Origin: Candidatus Proteinoplasmatales archaeon SG8-5
GTDB lineage: Archaea; Thermoplasmatota; Thermoplasmata; SG8-5
Direction of reading: 5' to 3'
NCBI GenBank assembly: GCA_001595885.1
Contig: LSSH01000106.1
Coordinates: 1-9,533 of the forward strand
Length of the DNA stretch: 9,533 bases
Of the stretch, positions 1 to 6,357 are shown piece after piece. Numbering within the stretch: the first letter of the stretch is position 1; each line of letters starts with the position of its first letter. The notes under the pieces are model-generated. The model was given only the letters and a program-made list of their open reading frames with translations. It did no database searches and was not told the origin of the DNA. Made by a program: the position numbers and the translations under genes.

Positions 1-1347
1 GGCCGATTTTATGAAGACCTCAATATCATCATCCGGCAGGTTGCCAAGTAAATCATCTAACACTTTTAAAACCTTTTTTAACGTCTCCTCGTCCGCAACA
101 AGGGTGGCCTCCTCCTTCTTGACGATGTCGTCCTGCATCTTCACCTCTGTCAGTTTGCCCTCAAGTTCCCTGATCCTTCCCTCCAGCTCATGTTCCCTCT
201 GTTGGAATCTCTCCTCAGTTTCCTTCATGACCTCGTCCTGGCTCTCACCCCTGGCGTAGGCGGCTTGGATCTCCGCCTGTTCCTTGACCCATTCCTCGCG
301 GGCCTTCTTCGACTTCTTCAAAATTGACTTCAGCTCTTTCTCTTCAACCAGCCACTGCCCCTCGGCCAATACAAGTTGTTCCGCAGGAGCCTCGAGCGCC
401 TCGAAGGTTTCCTTGTCCCTTTCAAGACTCTCCAATTCATCCTTCAACTGTTTCTCTGTCTGGAACAGGCTGGCCTCTCTTTTCTGTAATGACCTGATGC
501 GCCTCTCCAGTTCCTCCTCCTTCTCCTTCAGGAACTGTTCCCTGGACTGCATCTTTACCTTCTCTCTTTCACGCCTCTCCATCTCCTCCTTGAATGCATC
601 CAATCTGTTGTTTAGCTCCTTCTCCTTGTCGATCAGCTCGGCCTTGTGGTTCTCAAGGAGGTGGCGGTAAACCGAATCCATATTTTCGATATTGTCCTCA
701 AGTGCCCGTATCTCGTCCTTTTCCGTGACTATCTCCTCGATCCTCTTTTCAACCTCGGCCCTTTTCTTGACTGCCTTGACGTTATCATCACCCAGGCCGA
801 CTAGGTCGGATTGCAGCTGGCTAAGTTTCTCCTCTGCTTTCTCAAGAGTGTCCTTACGAACTGAAAGCACCTTTCTCAAGGGTTCGGCCAGTTGTAAGAT
901 GCTCTGTTCCCTCTTCTCGAGCTCCTCTCTCTCCTCCGCACTTTCCCTTAGGTCCTGCAGGGTCTTTTCCTCGAGGTTGACATCCGGTGCCCCGATGACG
1001 TCCTTGAGTATCTCACTGGCCTTCGTGGTCTCGAACTTGTCGCTGGTTGGGTCGACGGCGCGCTTGGCCTCCAACTTCCTACCCCATTCAAGCAGTCGGG
1101 ATAAGAACTCCTCGTCCTCCTTGCTGCGTATGACGCTCTTCTCCTCGTCCTTGAACCTCAAGCCGCAATTCGTACAGTGAGTGACGGTGGATTCCAGGAC
1201 CGAACCGCAATACGGGCACACGATTGCATTGAAGTCCTCGGCCAGGGGTTCCGCGCAGTGCTCGCACTCGGTCGCATCACCTTCAATTATCGCTCCGCAC
1301 TCAGAACAGACAACCTGTCCGTTCTTCGTATGCCCCCTTTTAGCCAT
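1..1347 (-). CDS. Double zinc-ribbon, long coiled-coil protein (partial, C-terminus beyond left edge)
   Basis: The minus-strand frame from ATG at 1347-1345 stays open to base 1, giving 449 residues with the C-terminus missing. Residues 14-61 hold two treble-clef-like zinc ribbons: C14/C17 with C28/C31 (CSEC and CEHC) and C44/C47 with C58/C61 (CPYC and CTNC). From about residue 125 to 420 the protein is rich in Glu, Lys, Arg and Leu with heptad-like spacing, broken by Gly/Asp at 184-189 and by Pro321. It is therefore probably a rod-like oligomer. No signal peptide or membrane segment is visible, so it should be cytosolic. The serine-rich plus-strand frames opposite it are the expected antisense image of Glu/Lys/Leu codons. 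I do not recognise a specific family. Zinc ribbon plus coiled coil fits a structural, scaffolding or nucleic-acid-binding role, but nothing here decides that. The motif upstream of the ATG (GGCGGT) is only a weak ribosome binding site. Confidence 0.85.
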   Translation of the reverse strand, partial: MAKRGHTKNGQVVCSECGAIIEGDATECEHCAEPLAEDFNAIVCPYCGSVLESTVTHCTNCGLRFKDEEKSVIRSKEDEEFLSRLLEWGRKLEAKRAVDPTSDKFETTKASEILKDVIGAPDVNLEEKTLQDLRESAEEREELEKREQSILQLAEPLRKVLSVRKDTLEKAEEKLSQLQSDLVGLGDDNVKAVKKRAEVEKRIEEIVTEKDEIRALEDNIENMDSVYRHLLENHKAELIDKEKELNNRLDAFKEEMERREREKVKMQSREQFLKEKEEELERRIRSLQKREASLFQTEKQLKDELESLERDKETFEALEAPAEQLVLAEGQWLVEEKELKSILKKSKKAREEWVKEQAEIQAAYARGESQDEVMKETEERFQQREHELEGRIRELEGKLTEVKMQDDIVKKEEATLVADEETLKKVLKVLDDLLGNLPDDDIEVFIKSA

Positions 1348-1407
1348 GAATTGTACCGCCAGTATGGATAATACTAGACATTATGTGCTGCAATTGGATT
1401 AATTACT

Positions 1408-1417
1408 AAATATAAAA
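1408..1417 (-). promoter_or_regulatory. Probable TATA box for the zinc-ribbon coiled-coil gene
   Basis: Read on the minus strand this is TTTTATATTT, a good match to an archaeal TATA element. A start about 26 bp downstream would leave a leader of roughly 39 nt before the ATG at 1347. A weaker element nearer the gene (TATTATCC on the minus strand, near 1366-1373) would instead give an almost leaderless transcript. Confidence 0.5.
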
Positions 1418-1470
1418 CACTTTTCTACTAACAGGAATACGGTTGGCTTTGTCTAAATTATACCGATAGA

Positions 1471-1482
1471 CTTATCATATAT
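1471..1482 (+). promoter_or_regulatory. Probable TATA box for the ThiI-like gene (leaderless)
   Basis: CTTATCATATAT is centred about 25 bp before the ATG at 1501. With normal archaeal TATA-to-start spacing, transcription would begin at or next to the start codon. There is no Shine-Dalgarno sequence before the ATG, which fits a leaderless mRNA. Confidence 0.45.
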
Positions 1483-1500
1483 CCTAATATTTCTACAATC

Positions 1501-2367
1501 ATGGCTCTCTTCATCATCCGTTACGGGGAGGTGGGGCTCAAAAGCAAGGCTGTACGACGCAGGTTCGAGAACGCTCTCAGGAGAAACATAGCCGAGAGGT
1601 TCATCCTGCAGAAGCTGGAGTGCAGGATAGAATTGGATTGGGGAAGGGTGTACTTATGGACAGATGAAACGGACAAGGCTGCCGAAATCCTGAGAAAGAC
1701 CTTCGGCATCGTCAGTTTCAGCCGGGCAATCGAGTGTTCTTCGGATAAGCAAGATATTTGCGCAAACGCAGCGGCCCTGTCAAAACCGTTGTATAAAAAT
1801 GGAATGAGCTTCAGGGTCAAAGCCAGGCGCACGGGCCAGCACGACTATACGAGCATGGAACTGGCAAAGGAAGCGGGTTCTGCGGTTTGGCTGGCGAATG
1901 AAGAGAGGGGGCCGAGCGTGAACCTGACGGATCCCGACCTGACCGTCTACATCGAGGTCAGGCAGAACAGAGCCTACGTCTTCAGCGAAGTGGTTCAAGG
2001 ACCGGGCGGGATGCCCCTGGCAACCCAGGGCAGAGTACTCGGTTATGTCAATGACGGGAGGGGCGCGGCGGCCTGCTGGATGATGATGAAACGAGGCTGC
2101 AAAGTAATCGTCGCGACCGATAACGATGACCTAATCCGGAAGTTACGGGATTGGGACCCGAACATCAAGGTCGTCGATTCGGTTCCAATATCGGAGGTTA
2201 TCGACCTCGCAAGAAAGTTCAAGGTTGATGGAGTTGTATTCGGTTGGAGCCTTGATGAATTTGAGTATTATCAAAGCCAGGTAGGTGAGATGACCTTGCC
2301 GATATTCCACCCCTTGATAGGCATGGGCGAATCCGATATCAACGAGCTTATCGGTCAGTTTATTTGA
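1501..2367 (+). CDS. ThiI-like THUMP-domain protein with a degenerate PP-loop
   Basis: A 288-residue protein that follows the ThiI plan (tRNA 4-thiouridine and thiamine thiazole sulfur transfer). The N-terminal ferredoxin-like domain is at about 1-75, with YGEVGLKSKAVRRRFE typical of ThiI. The THUMP RNA-binding domain is at about 76-165. A linker (GGMPLATQGRVL) leads into the adenylating domain from about 178, which ends with the recognisable HPLIGMGESDI. In intact ThiI the PP-loop reads SGGIDS just before the (L)MMKRG segment; here the same place reads VNDGRG (183-188) before MMMKRG. The downstream GE-SLGQVASQT-type motif is also lost (GWSLDEFEYYQ at 248-258). The protein is shorter than usual ThiI (about 380-480 residues) and has no C-terminal rhodanese domain. 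It probably still binds tRNA but is unlikely to adenylate it. Its partner and role are unknown. Its end overlaps the convergent L15e gene by 8 bp. Confidence 0.85.
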   Translation: MALFIIRYGEVGLKSKAVRRRFENALRRNIAERFILQKLECRIELDWGRVYLWTDETDKAAEILRKTFGIVSFSRAIECSSDKQDICANAAALSKPLYKNGMSFRVKARRTGQHDYTSMELAKEAGSAVWLANEERGPSVNLTDPDLTVYIEVRQNRAYVFSEVVQGPGGMPLATQGRVLGYVNDGRGAAACWMMMKRGCKVIVATDNDDLIRKLRDWDPNIKVVDSVPISEVIDLARKFKVDGVVFGWSLDEFEYYQSQVGEMTLPIFHPLIGMGESDINELIGQFI

Positions 2368-3145
2368 TCTTCTTATCGTGGGCGCGCCTTGAAGGCCTGG
2401 CCTTTTCGACCCCCTTGCCCTTCCTGTGCAACGCCCTTCCGCGCTGACCCGCCGATGTAAGCCCCCTCTGAACCCTTCTCTTGTGCTGGGGCTCGCATAT
2501 CCAGTTGATCTTCTTGTCGGCTTTGATTACCGGGTGATGGGGGTCCACGAGTATGACCTCGTAATACTTGCTCTTGCCGTCCTCTCCGACCCAGTAGGAG
2601 TTCAGCACTTCCATATTGGGGTAACGCTTGGCCGTTCGCTCCTCGGCGATGCGCTGGATGCTCTTGGCCATCGTGATCTTGCTAATTCCCTTTCGCTTGG
2701 CCCTCCTTCCGCCGCGGATTGTGGGCTTTCTAAGTCCCCCGCGCCTCACCCTGGCCCGGACGACCACATAACCCTGCTTGGCTCGAAAACCAAGTTCTCT
2801 CGCCCTGTCCAGTCGAGTCGGATGCTCCACGCGCACAAAAGAACCTTCTTTGCGCCATTCGATCATGCGGTTCCAGTTGAGCTCCTTCACGTAGGAGCCG
2901 GCAGGCTTCTTCCACGCCTGCCTCATGTGCCCGTACATACCGAGGGACCTGGGCATCTCCCTGGGCGTGCCCTTCGGCTTGGTGCCCTTGGGTGTGTCCC
3001 CGCCCTTCTTCTTTGCTGTCGGCTTTGCAGCAGCTTTCTTCGGTGCGGCCTTCTTTGCCGCAGGTTTCTTACCAGTTGTATCAGAACTATCGGGGGCCTT
3101 CTTGACCTCATCCTTGGCGATCGCCTTCGCCTTATCGGTTGCCAT
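2360..3145 (-). CDS. rpl15e: Large-subunit ribosomal protein L15e with Lys/Ala/Pro-rich N-terminal tail
   Basis: A 261-residue protein whose residues from about 64 on match archaeal/eukaryotic L15e. The core begins MPRSLGMYGHMRQAWKKP and includes the family blocks ELGFRAKQGYVVVRARVRRGG, VLNSYWVGEDGKSKYYEVILVDPHHP and a basic C-terminus ending in HDKKIK. L15e sits in the large ribosomal subunit bound to 23S rRNA. Archaeal L15e is usually about 190-195 residues and begins close to the GMYGHMRQAW-type segment, so the first ~63 residues are an extension rich in Lys, Ala and Pro that resembles histone-H1-like tails. The upstream start is favoured by a good ribosome binding site and by continuous, compositionally consistent coding sequence. 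A shorter product from M64 cannot be excluded. The 3' end overlaps the convergent ThiI-like gene by 8 bp. Confidence 0.95.
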   Translation of the reverse strand: MATDKAKAIAKDEVKKAPDSSDTTGKKPAAKKAAPKKAAAKPTAKKKGGDTPKGTKPKGTPREMPRSLGMYGHMRQAWKKPAGSYVKELNWNRMIEWRKEGSFVRVEHPTRLDRARELGFRAKQGYVVVRARVRRGGLRKPTIRGGRRAKRKGISKITMAKSIQRIAEERTAKRYPNMEVLNSYWVGEDGKSKYYEVILVDPHHPVIKADKKINWICEPQHKRRVQRGLTSAGQRGRALHRKGKGVEKARPSRRAHDKKIK

Positions 3146-3150
3146 TTGTA

Positions 3151-3157
3151 CACTTCC
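3151..3157 (-). promoter_or_regulatory. Ribosome binding site supporting the long L15e start
   Basis: The minus strand reads GGAAGTG five bases before the ATG at 3145, one mismatch from the archaeal Shine-Dalgarno GGAGGTG. The bases just before it (TCC GAAA GGA) could form a small GNRA-loop hairpin that covers part of the site. Confidence 0.55.
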
Positions 3158-3184
3158 TTTCGGATGTTTGCGGATTCACCCTTT

Positions 3185-3331
3185 GGCCATTTCTCAGCCA
3201 GACACCATGATCTTCTCATCTGTGAGGCTCGAAGTCTTAGCTTTGGGGATCAGGTGTATGGCCATGACCGATAACAACCAACCCGAAGGTTGGATGTTTT
3301 CGGGCACATTTCCATGCGGGACTTATCCCGC
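3185..3331 (-). ncRNA. Putative structured RNA: 5' leader of the L15e gene or separate small RNA
   Basis: This stretch has no convincing protein gene but has extensive self-complementarity when read on the minus strand. Hairpin A: GCGGGA/TCCCGC with a 4-nt loop (3316-3331). Hairpin B: CCAACC-UUCG-GGUUGG (3278-3293), extended by AACA/TGTT after one U-U mismatch (3273-3298). Domain C: an outer 6-bp helix pairing 3185-3190 with 3264-3269, then a 14-bp helix pairing 3197-3212 with 3248-3262 with one mismatch and one bulge, capped by a small hairpin (3215-3226) and a 3-bp stem. Two details favour minus-strand transcription: hairpin B shows the very stable C(UUCG)G loop only on that strand, and one outer-helix pair is a G-U wobble there but a C-A mismatch on the other strand. 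It lies between a TATA box and the L15e ribosome binding site, so ribosomal-protein autoregulation is the simplest inference. Confidence 0.5.
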
Positions 3332-3356
3332 GACTGCAAGCGCTGGAACTGGTGTT

Positions 3357-3367
3357 GATATAAAAAA
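3357..3367 (-). promoter_or_regulatory. Probable TATA box / T-tract between the secreted-protein and L15e genes
   Basis: On the minus strand this reads TTTTTTATATC. As a TATA box it would place the start near 3335, immediately before hairpin A, giving a leader of about 190 nt for L15e. Its T6 run lies 16-26 bases after the stop of the upstream same-strand gene, so it could also act as that gene's oligo-T terminator. I see no other TATA-like element closer to L15e. Confidence 0.5.
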
Positions 3368-3383
3368 GTGCCGATGTTTACAA

Positions 3384-6182
3384 TTACCAGTCGATGGTCC
3401 AAACCGTGTCAAAGGGCACGTGGATCCAATATGCGTTGTCTGGATACATGATGTGTGTCAACGGAACCTCGGTAACCCTGTACGGCGCGCCTGGATCGAA
3501 TATCATTATCATATCGAAACCGGTACCCCAAAGGGCGGTCTCGGCATCCATGGGAGTTGTCGTGGGATAACCCACGAGGTTCCATCCTGTGTGGAGTTGT
3601 ATCGTCGTCGAGACCGGCATGTTTCCTTCGCCCACTGTCAGGGCGCCGTCGCCGTCATTGCTTGTCAGGTGTATCCAGAAGCCCATTGTGTTGTCGACAA
3701 ACATGAGGTCGTTCAAAGCCGGGGGTCGATGGATGGAATAGGACCTCCATTTGCAGGTGCTGGTTTCGAACCATTGAATGTAGTCCCACGTTGTACCGCC
3801 GTCCCCCCATTCGGCATCATCGAACACCTCTGCGACATTACCGCTGATGTCAAGCGGGAACGAGACGAAGAACCATTGGCCGCCGGGCAACAACGTTCGC
3901 GGGGCATTATTGCAGACGTCCCAGGTCTTCCAGTTGAAAGGTCCAGCCTCGGGTGCAGTTCCGTTGGCGGGTATGCCGACATCGTCAGCACCGTTCCGTG
4001 CATTGGCTATCCACCAATACTTGGAGGGTTTCGGACCCGGGTTGGCCTGAGGCTCCCAGTCGAAGTATCCGTCGACCGAATAATCGGTCGCAATGTAATG
4101 CCAGCCATCCCCATTATTAGTTGAATAGAATAGGTCTACAGCATCAGGAACATCTGTCCAGTCATAGGTGAGTGTGATTATCGGGTCGTGGTGGGCGCCC
4201 TGGGGACCGGTCGCGGTGGCTGTCGCGTTGTTTGCAGCCTCCTGGACAAATATCTGGGAACATGCGTAATTGTTCGTCATATCTGAATCAGGAGGATTAA
4301 CATCTGTTACTGTTACAATAATCGTATGATTTCCGACAATTGTCGGTATCCAGTTCGCAGAAACCGTGGTTTGTCCACCGCCTGGTACGAAAACGTTGAA
4401 TTCCTGGTGTATCAGATTCCCGGGATCGATGGAATCGAGGTAGAATGAGACTGTGCAGGTCGCGTCGAGGCCGGGATTTGCAGGAACCTTCTCTGCATAG
4501 AATATTCTCCAGTTCGAAAAGTCATACCCGGAGTACCAGCATTTTAAAGTATTGCCCTCGGTCATTAGGTCAGCGTATGCTACGTAATTATTCTCTTCGG
4601 GCATTGTTCCATTTAATGCGATGCCGTCCTTAATCCAATTGAATCCGTCAGGAGAGGTAGCATGGAGAATTCTGGCTGGACCTGTATATGGAGTATAACC
4701 CGTATAATACATCTCATAACCGGTCGCGGTCGGGAACACCTTCGGAGCCGCAGCCGAGGGATAGTCATAGGGACCATTGTTGTTTAGAACGACGCCATCT
4801 TTGATCCAAGGGTCCTGTAGATTCACTTTGTGGGCATGGTGTATCCTGCACTGGTTAGGATTACCCCAGTATATTCCGGTGTACCACATTCGCCATTGTC
4901 CGCCTTCATATGTCACGTACGGATTACTCACTCCGTCTTCGTGATATAACTCCATACCTTGCTTTTGCCAAGTGAAACCATCGTCGGTCGAAGTGGCATA
5001 CTGAATGCAGGCTCTATTCCCTCCGCTTTGGAATAGTCCACCATACCACATATGGTAGATACCATTGTGGACATATACATATGGTGTATATACACCAGTT
5101 TCTTGGTAGGCTCCACCTTTCTGCAATACTGCACCCTGTTTGTGCCATGTAATCCCGTCGAGAGACCAAGCTCTGAAAATGCTGTAGCCATATGGTATAT
5201 CTGTACCAGAATACCACATGGCGTACGAACCATTTGACATCTTTAGGATCGATGGATTAACCACATGAAGATTTTCACCAGGACCCCCCACGTTAAGTAC
5301 AACACCATATTTCTGCCAACCACCCGGTACGTCTAGGTCGCCGTGGACCGTCGCCTCGATGGTCACTGGGTCCCCTTGCGTTGGGTTCGGGTTCGAGAAG
5401 GCGATATCCTGGTCATTGATCGACAGGTCAACTGTTTGTTGGGGTTGGGTTATCACCCAGACCTTTACATCGTCCCAATATGCGTCACCCCAGCCACCAC
5501 TAATGCCTTTGGTATCACCCATGAACATGTAGTTGATGGAGTCGATATCGTTTCTGATATCTGTCATAACTGTGACACCATTCACCTGTACAGTGAAGAC
5601 GTCGTTATCGATTTCAAGGATGAGCTGATGCCAGGTGTTGGGCGCAAGATCGACGAGGTCCCAGGCACGCATCAGGTGTTGGTATTGTCCATTGGGGAAG
5701 AACAAATCCTCGCGCACGTCAATCTTATAATCATCATCTCTCAAGGTTATGCCCAGGTGGTAGTTGTTTTCGTTACCGTAACCGTAATAAGCGCTCAACC
5801 TCAGAAGAGCAATCTGATCGTATGCTTGCGTCTTAGTAGGGAGATAAATCCAGTTCTCGGCCTTTATATGATCATACGTCTGGCCGAATCCCTTCTTTAC
5901 ATACGGTCCCGTGTCGGTCCCGGGGTCGGACTGGCAGTGCAGGCTATAAGGACTGGAATGAGATTGGGCTGTAGTTACTTCGCAAACACCGCTTGGGTTC
6001 CAACCGCTGAGCCCCCATTTGTTCAGATTACCCGTATCAAAGTCATCCTCGAATATCAATGTTGAAGCATTTGGTGCATCTTGCTGGTGCCCCTCCCCCA
6101 TGACACTGACGTTCGCTGCGCTGATGACAATCGTACTGAGCAGCATGACCGTACCCACGATAACAGCAAGGCTCTTTTTCAT
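3384..6182 (-). CDS. Secreted multidomain protein: LamG, CARDB split by a glycosidase-type beta-propeller, Ig/Fn3-like, C-terminal GW domain
   Basis: A 932-residue exported protein. Residues 1-24 form a signal peptide (KK followed by a hydrophobic stretch ending near SAA). Residues about 41-245 resemble a LamG/concanavalin-like lectin domain (FEDDFDTGNLNKW; APNTWHQLILEIDN; YWDDVKVW). A CARDB-like beta-sandwich starts at 251 (VDLSINDQDIAFSNPNPTQG) and breaks off near 284. Residues about 285-567 contain five blade-like repeats with W-x-K-x-G-x-x-L and MWYxG motifs, typical of GH43/GH32-like five-bladed propellers. CARDB then resumes at 569 (GLDATCTVSFYLDS through DSDMTNNYA). Residues 653-758 look Ig/Fn3-like. 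Residues 762-932 have paired GGQWFFVSFP and GWNLVGYP repeats and end WTIDW, with no C-terminal membrane anchor. It probably binds or processes extracellular polysaccharide. Catalytic residues cannot be assigned by eye, so enzymatic activity is unproven. Confidence 0.8.
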   Translation of the reverse strand: MKKSLAVIVGTVMLLSTIVISAANVSVMGEGHQQDAPNASTLIFEDDFDTGNLNKWGLSGWNPSGVCEVTTAQSHSSPYSLHCQSDPGTDTGPYVKKGFGQTYDHIKAENWIYLPTKTQAYDQIALLRLSAYYGYGNENNYHLGITLRDDDYKIDVREDLFFPNGQYQHLMRAWDLVDLAPNTWHQLILEIDNDVFTVQVNGVTVMTDIRNDIDSINYMFMGDTKGISGGWGDAYWDDVKVWVITQPQQTVDLSINDQDIAFSNPNPTQGDPVTIEATVHGDLDVPGGWQKYGVVLNVGGPGENLHVVNPSILKMSNGSYAMWYSGTDIPYGYSIFRAWSLDGITWHKQGAVLQKGGAYQETGVYTPYVYVHNGIYHMWYGGLFQSGGNRACIQYATSTDDGFTWQKQGMELYHEDGVSNPYVTYEGGQWRMWYTGIYWGNPNQCRIHHAHKVNLQDPWIKDGVVLNNNGPYDYPSAAAPKVFPTATGYEMYYTGYTPYTGPARILHATSPDGFNWIKDGIALNGTMPEENNYVAYADLMTEGNTLKCWYSGYDFSNWRIFYAEKVPANPGLDATCTVSFYLDSIDPGNLIHQEFNVFVPGGGQTTVSANWIPTIVGNHTIIVTVTDVNPPDSDMTNNYACSQIFVQEAANNATATATGPQGAHHDPIITLTYDWTDVPDAVDLFYSTNNGDGWHYIATDYSVDGYFDWEPQANPGPKPSKYWWIANARNGADDVGIPANGTAPEAGPFNWKTWDVCNNAPRTLLPGGQWFFVSFPLDISGNVAEVFDDAEWGDGGTTWDYIQWFETSTCKWRSYSIHRPPALNDLMFVDNTMGFWIHLTSNDGDGALTVGEGNMPVSTTIQLHTGWNLVGYPTTTPMDAETALWGTGFDMIMIFDPGAPYRVTEVPLTHIMYPDNAYWIHVPFDTVWTIDW

Positions 6183-6185
6183 CTA

Positions 6186-6192
6186 CCCACCT
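6186..6192 (-). promoter_or_regulatory. Ribosome binding site of the secreted-protein gene
   Basis: The minus strand reads AGGTGGG three bases before the ATG at 6182. It contains the AGGTG core complementary to the archaeal 16S rRNA 3' end, and supports this start at the head of the signal peptide. Confidence 0.6.
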
Positions 6193-6207
6193 ATAGAATG
6201 TAATAGA

Positions 6208-6234
6208 ATCGTCAACTATTTAATAGTTTACGAT
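6208..6234. promoter_or_regulatory. Operator-like 27-bp dyad over the secreted-protein promoter
   Basis: AACTATT and AATAGTT flank a single central base (6221). They are bracketed by outer arms TCGT and ACGA plus one more A/T pair, giving 12 of 13 symmetric pairs matched. The centre reads ATTAAAT-like on the minus strand and lies about 39 bp before the ATG at 6182, so it overlaps the likely TATA box. A start near 6195 would give a leader of about 13 nt that still contains the ribosome binding site. Size and placement suggest a dimeric repressor site. No regulator is encoded in the window. Confidence 0.45.
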
Positions 6235-6357
6235 AGTGCTTAATTTATTTGTAATATTTAATGAAGGGGATGTGTGCATTATCATAATATTCAGCACGAA
6301 ACATTTCCCTGGATACGTTTTATATCAAAACCAAAACTGATTTAATAATCGGAAAGA

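Noticed and set aside
11..1180. Three serine-rich plus-strand open frames
   Set aside because: They are the antisense image of Glu/Lys/Leu codons of the zinc-ribbon coiled-coil gene, which is open throughout on the minus strand.
2426..3274. 282-residue open frame on the plus strand opposite L15e
   Set aside because: It is antisense to an unmistakable ribosomal protein and its low-complexity stretches mirror the Lys/Ala tail.
3185..3298. Possible 5S rRNA upstream of L15e
   Set aside because: A short stretch (ACACCTGATCCC) resembles 5S rRNA, but the helices found do not match the 5S fold and no terminal helix of the right size closes it.
3250..3315. 21-codon minus-strand leader ORF within the structured region (MEMCPKTSNLRV...)
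   Set aside because: It has no ribosome binding site, its codons are fully explained by the hairpin and helix arms, and a chance ORF of this size is common. A leader peptide remains only a remote possibility.
2925..4124. 399-residue open frame on the plus strand opposite the L15e and secreted-protein genes
   Set aside because: It crosses two clear minus-strand genes and the structured spacer, has no recognisable domain, and is the kind of antisense frame that GC-rich coding sequence produces.
5036..5225. Recurrent CATATG/ATATGG words resembling a small repeat array
   Set aside because: They encode repeated His/Met/Trp/Tyr-type motifs of the propeller blades, so protein repeats explain them.
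5343..6065. 240-residue open frame on the plus strand opposite the LamG region
   Set aside because: It is antisense to the N-terminal half of the secreted protein and shows no domain or promoter.
6278..6288. Short ATTAT-C-ATAAT palindrome in the intergenic region
   Set aside because: Eleven AT-rich bases of symmetry are expected by chance in such sequence and it does not line up with a promoter element.
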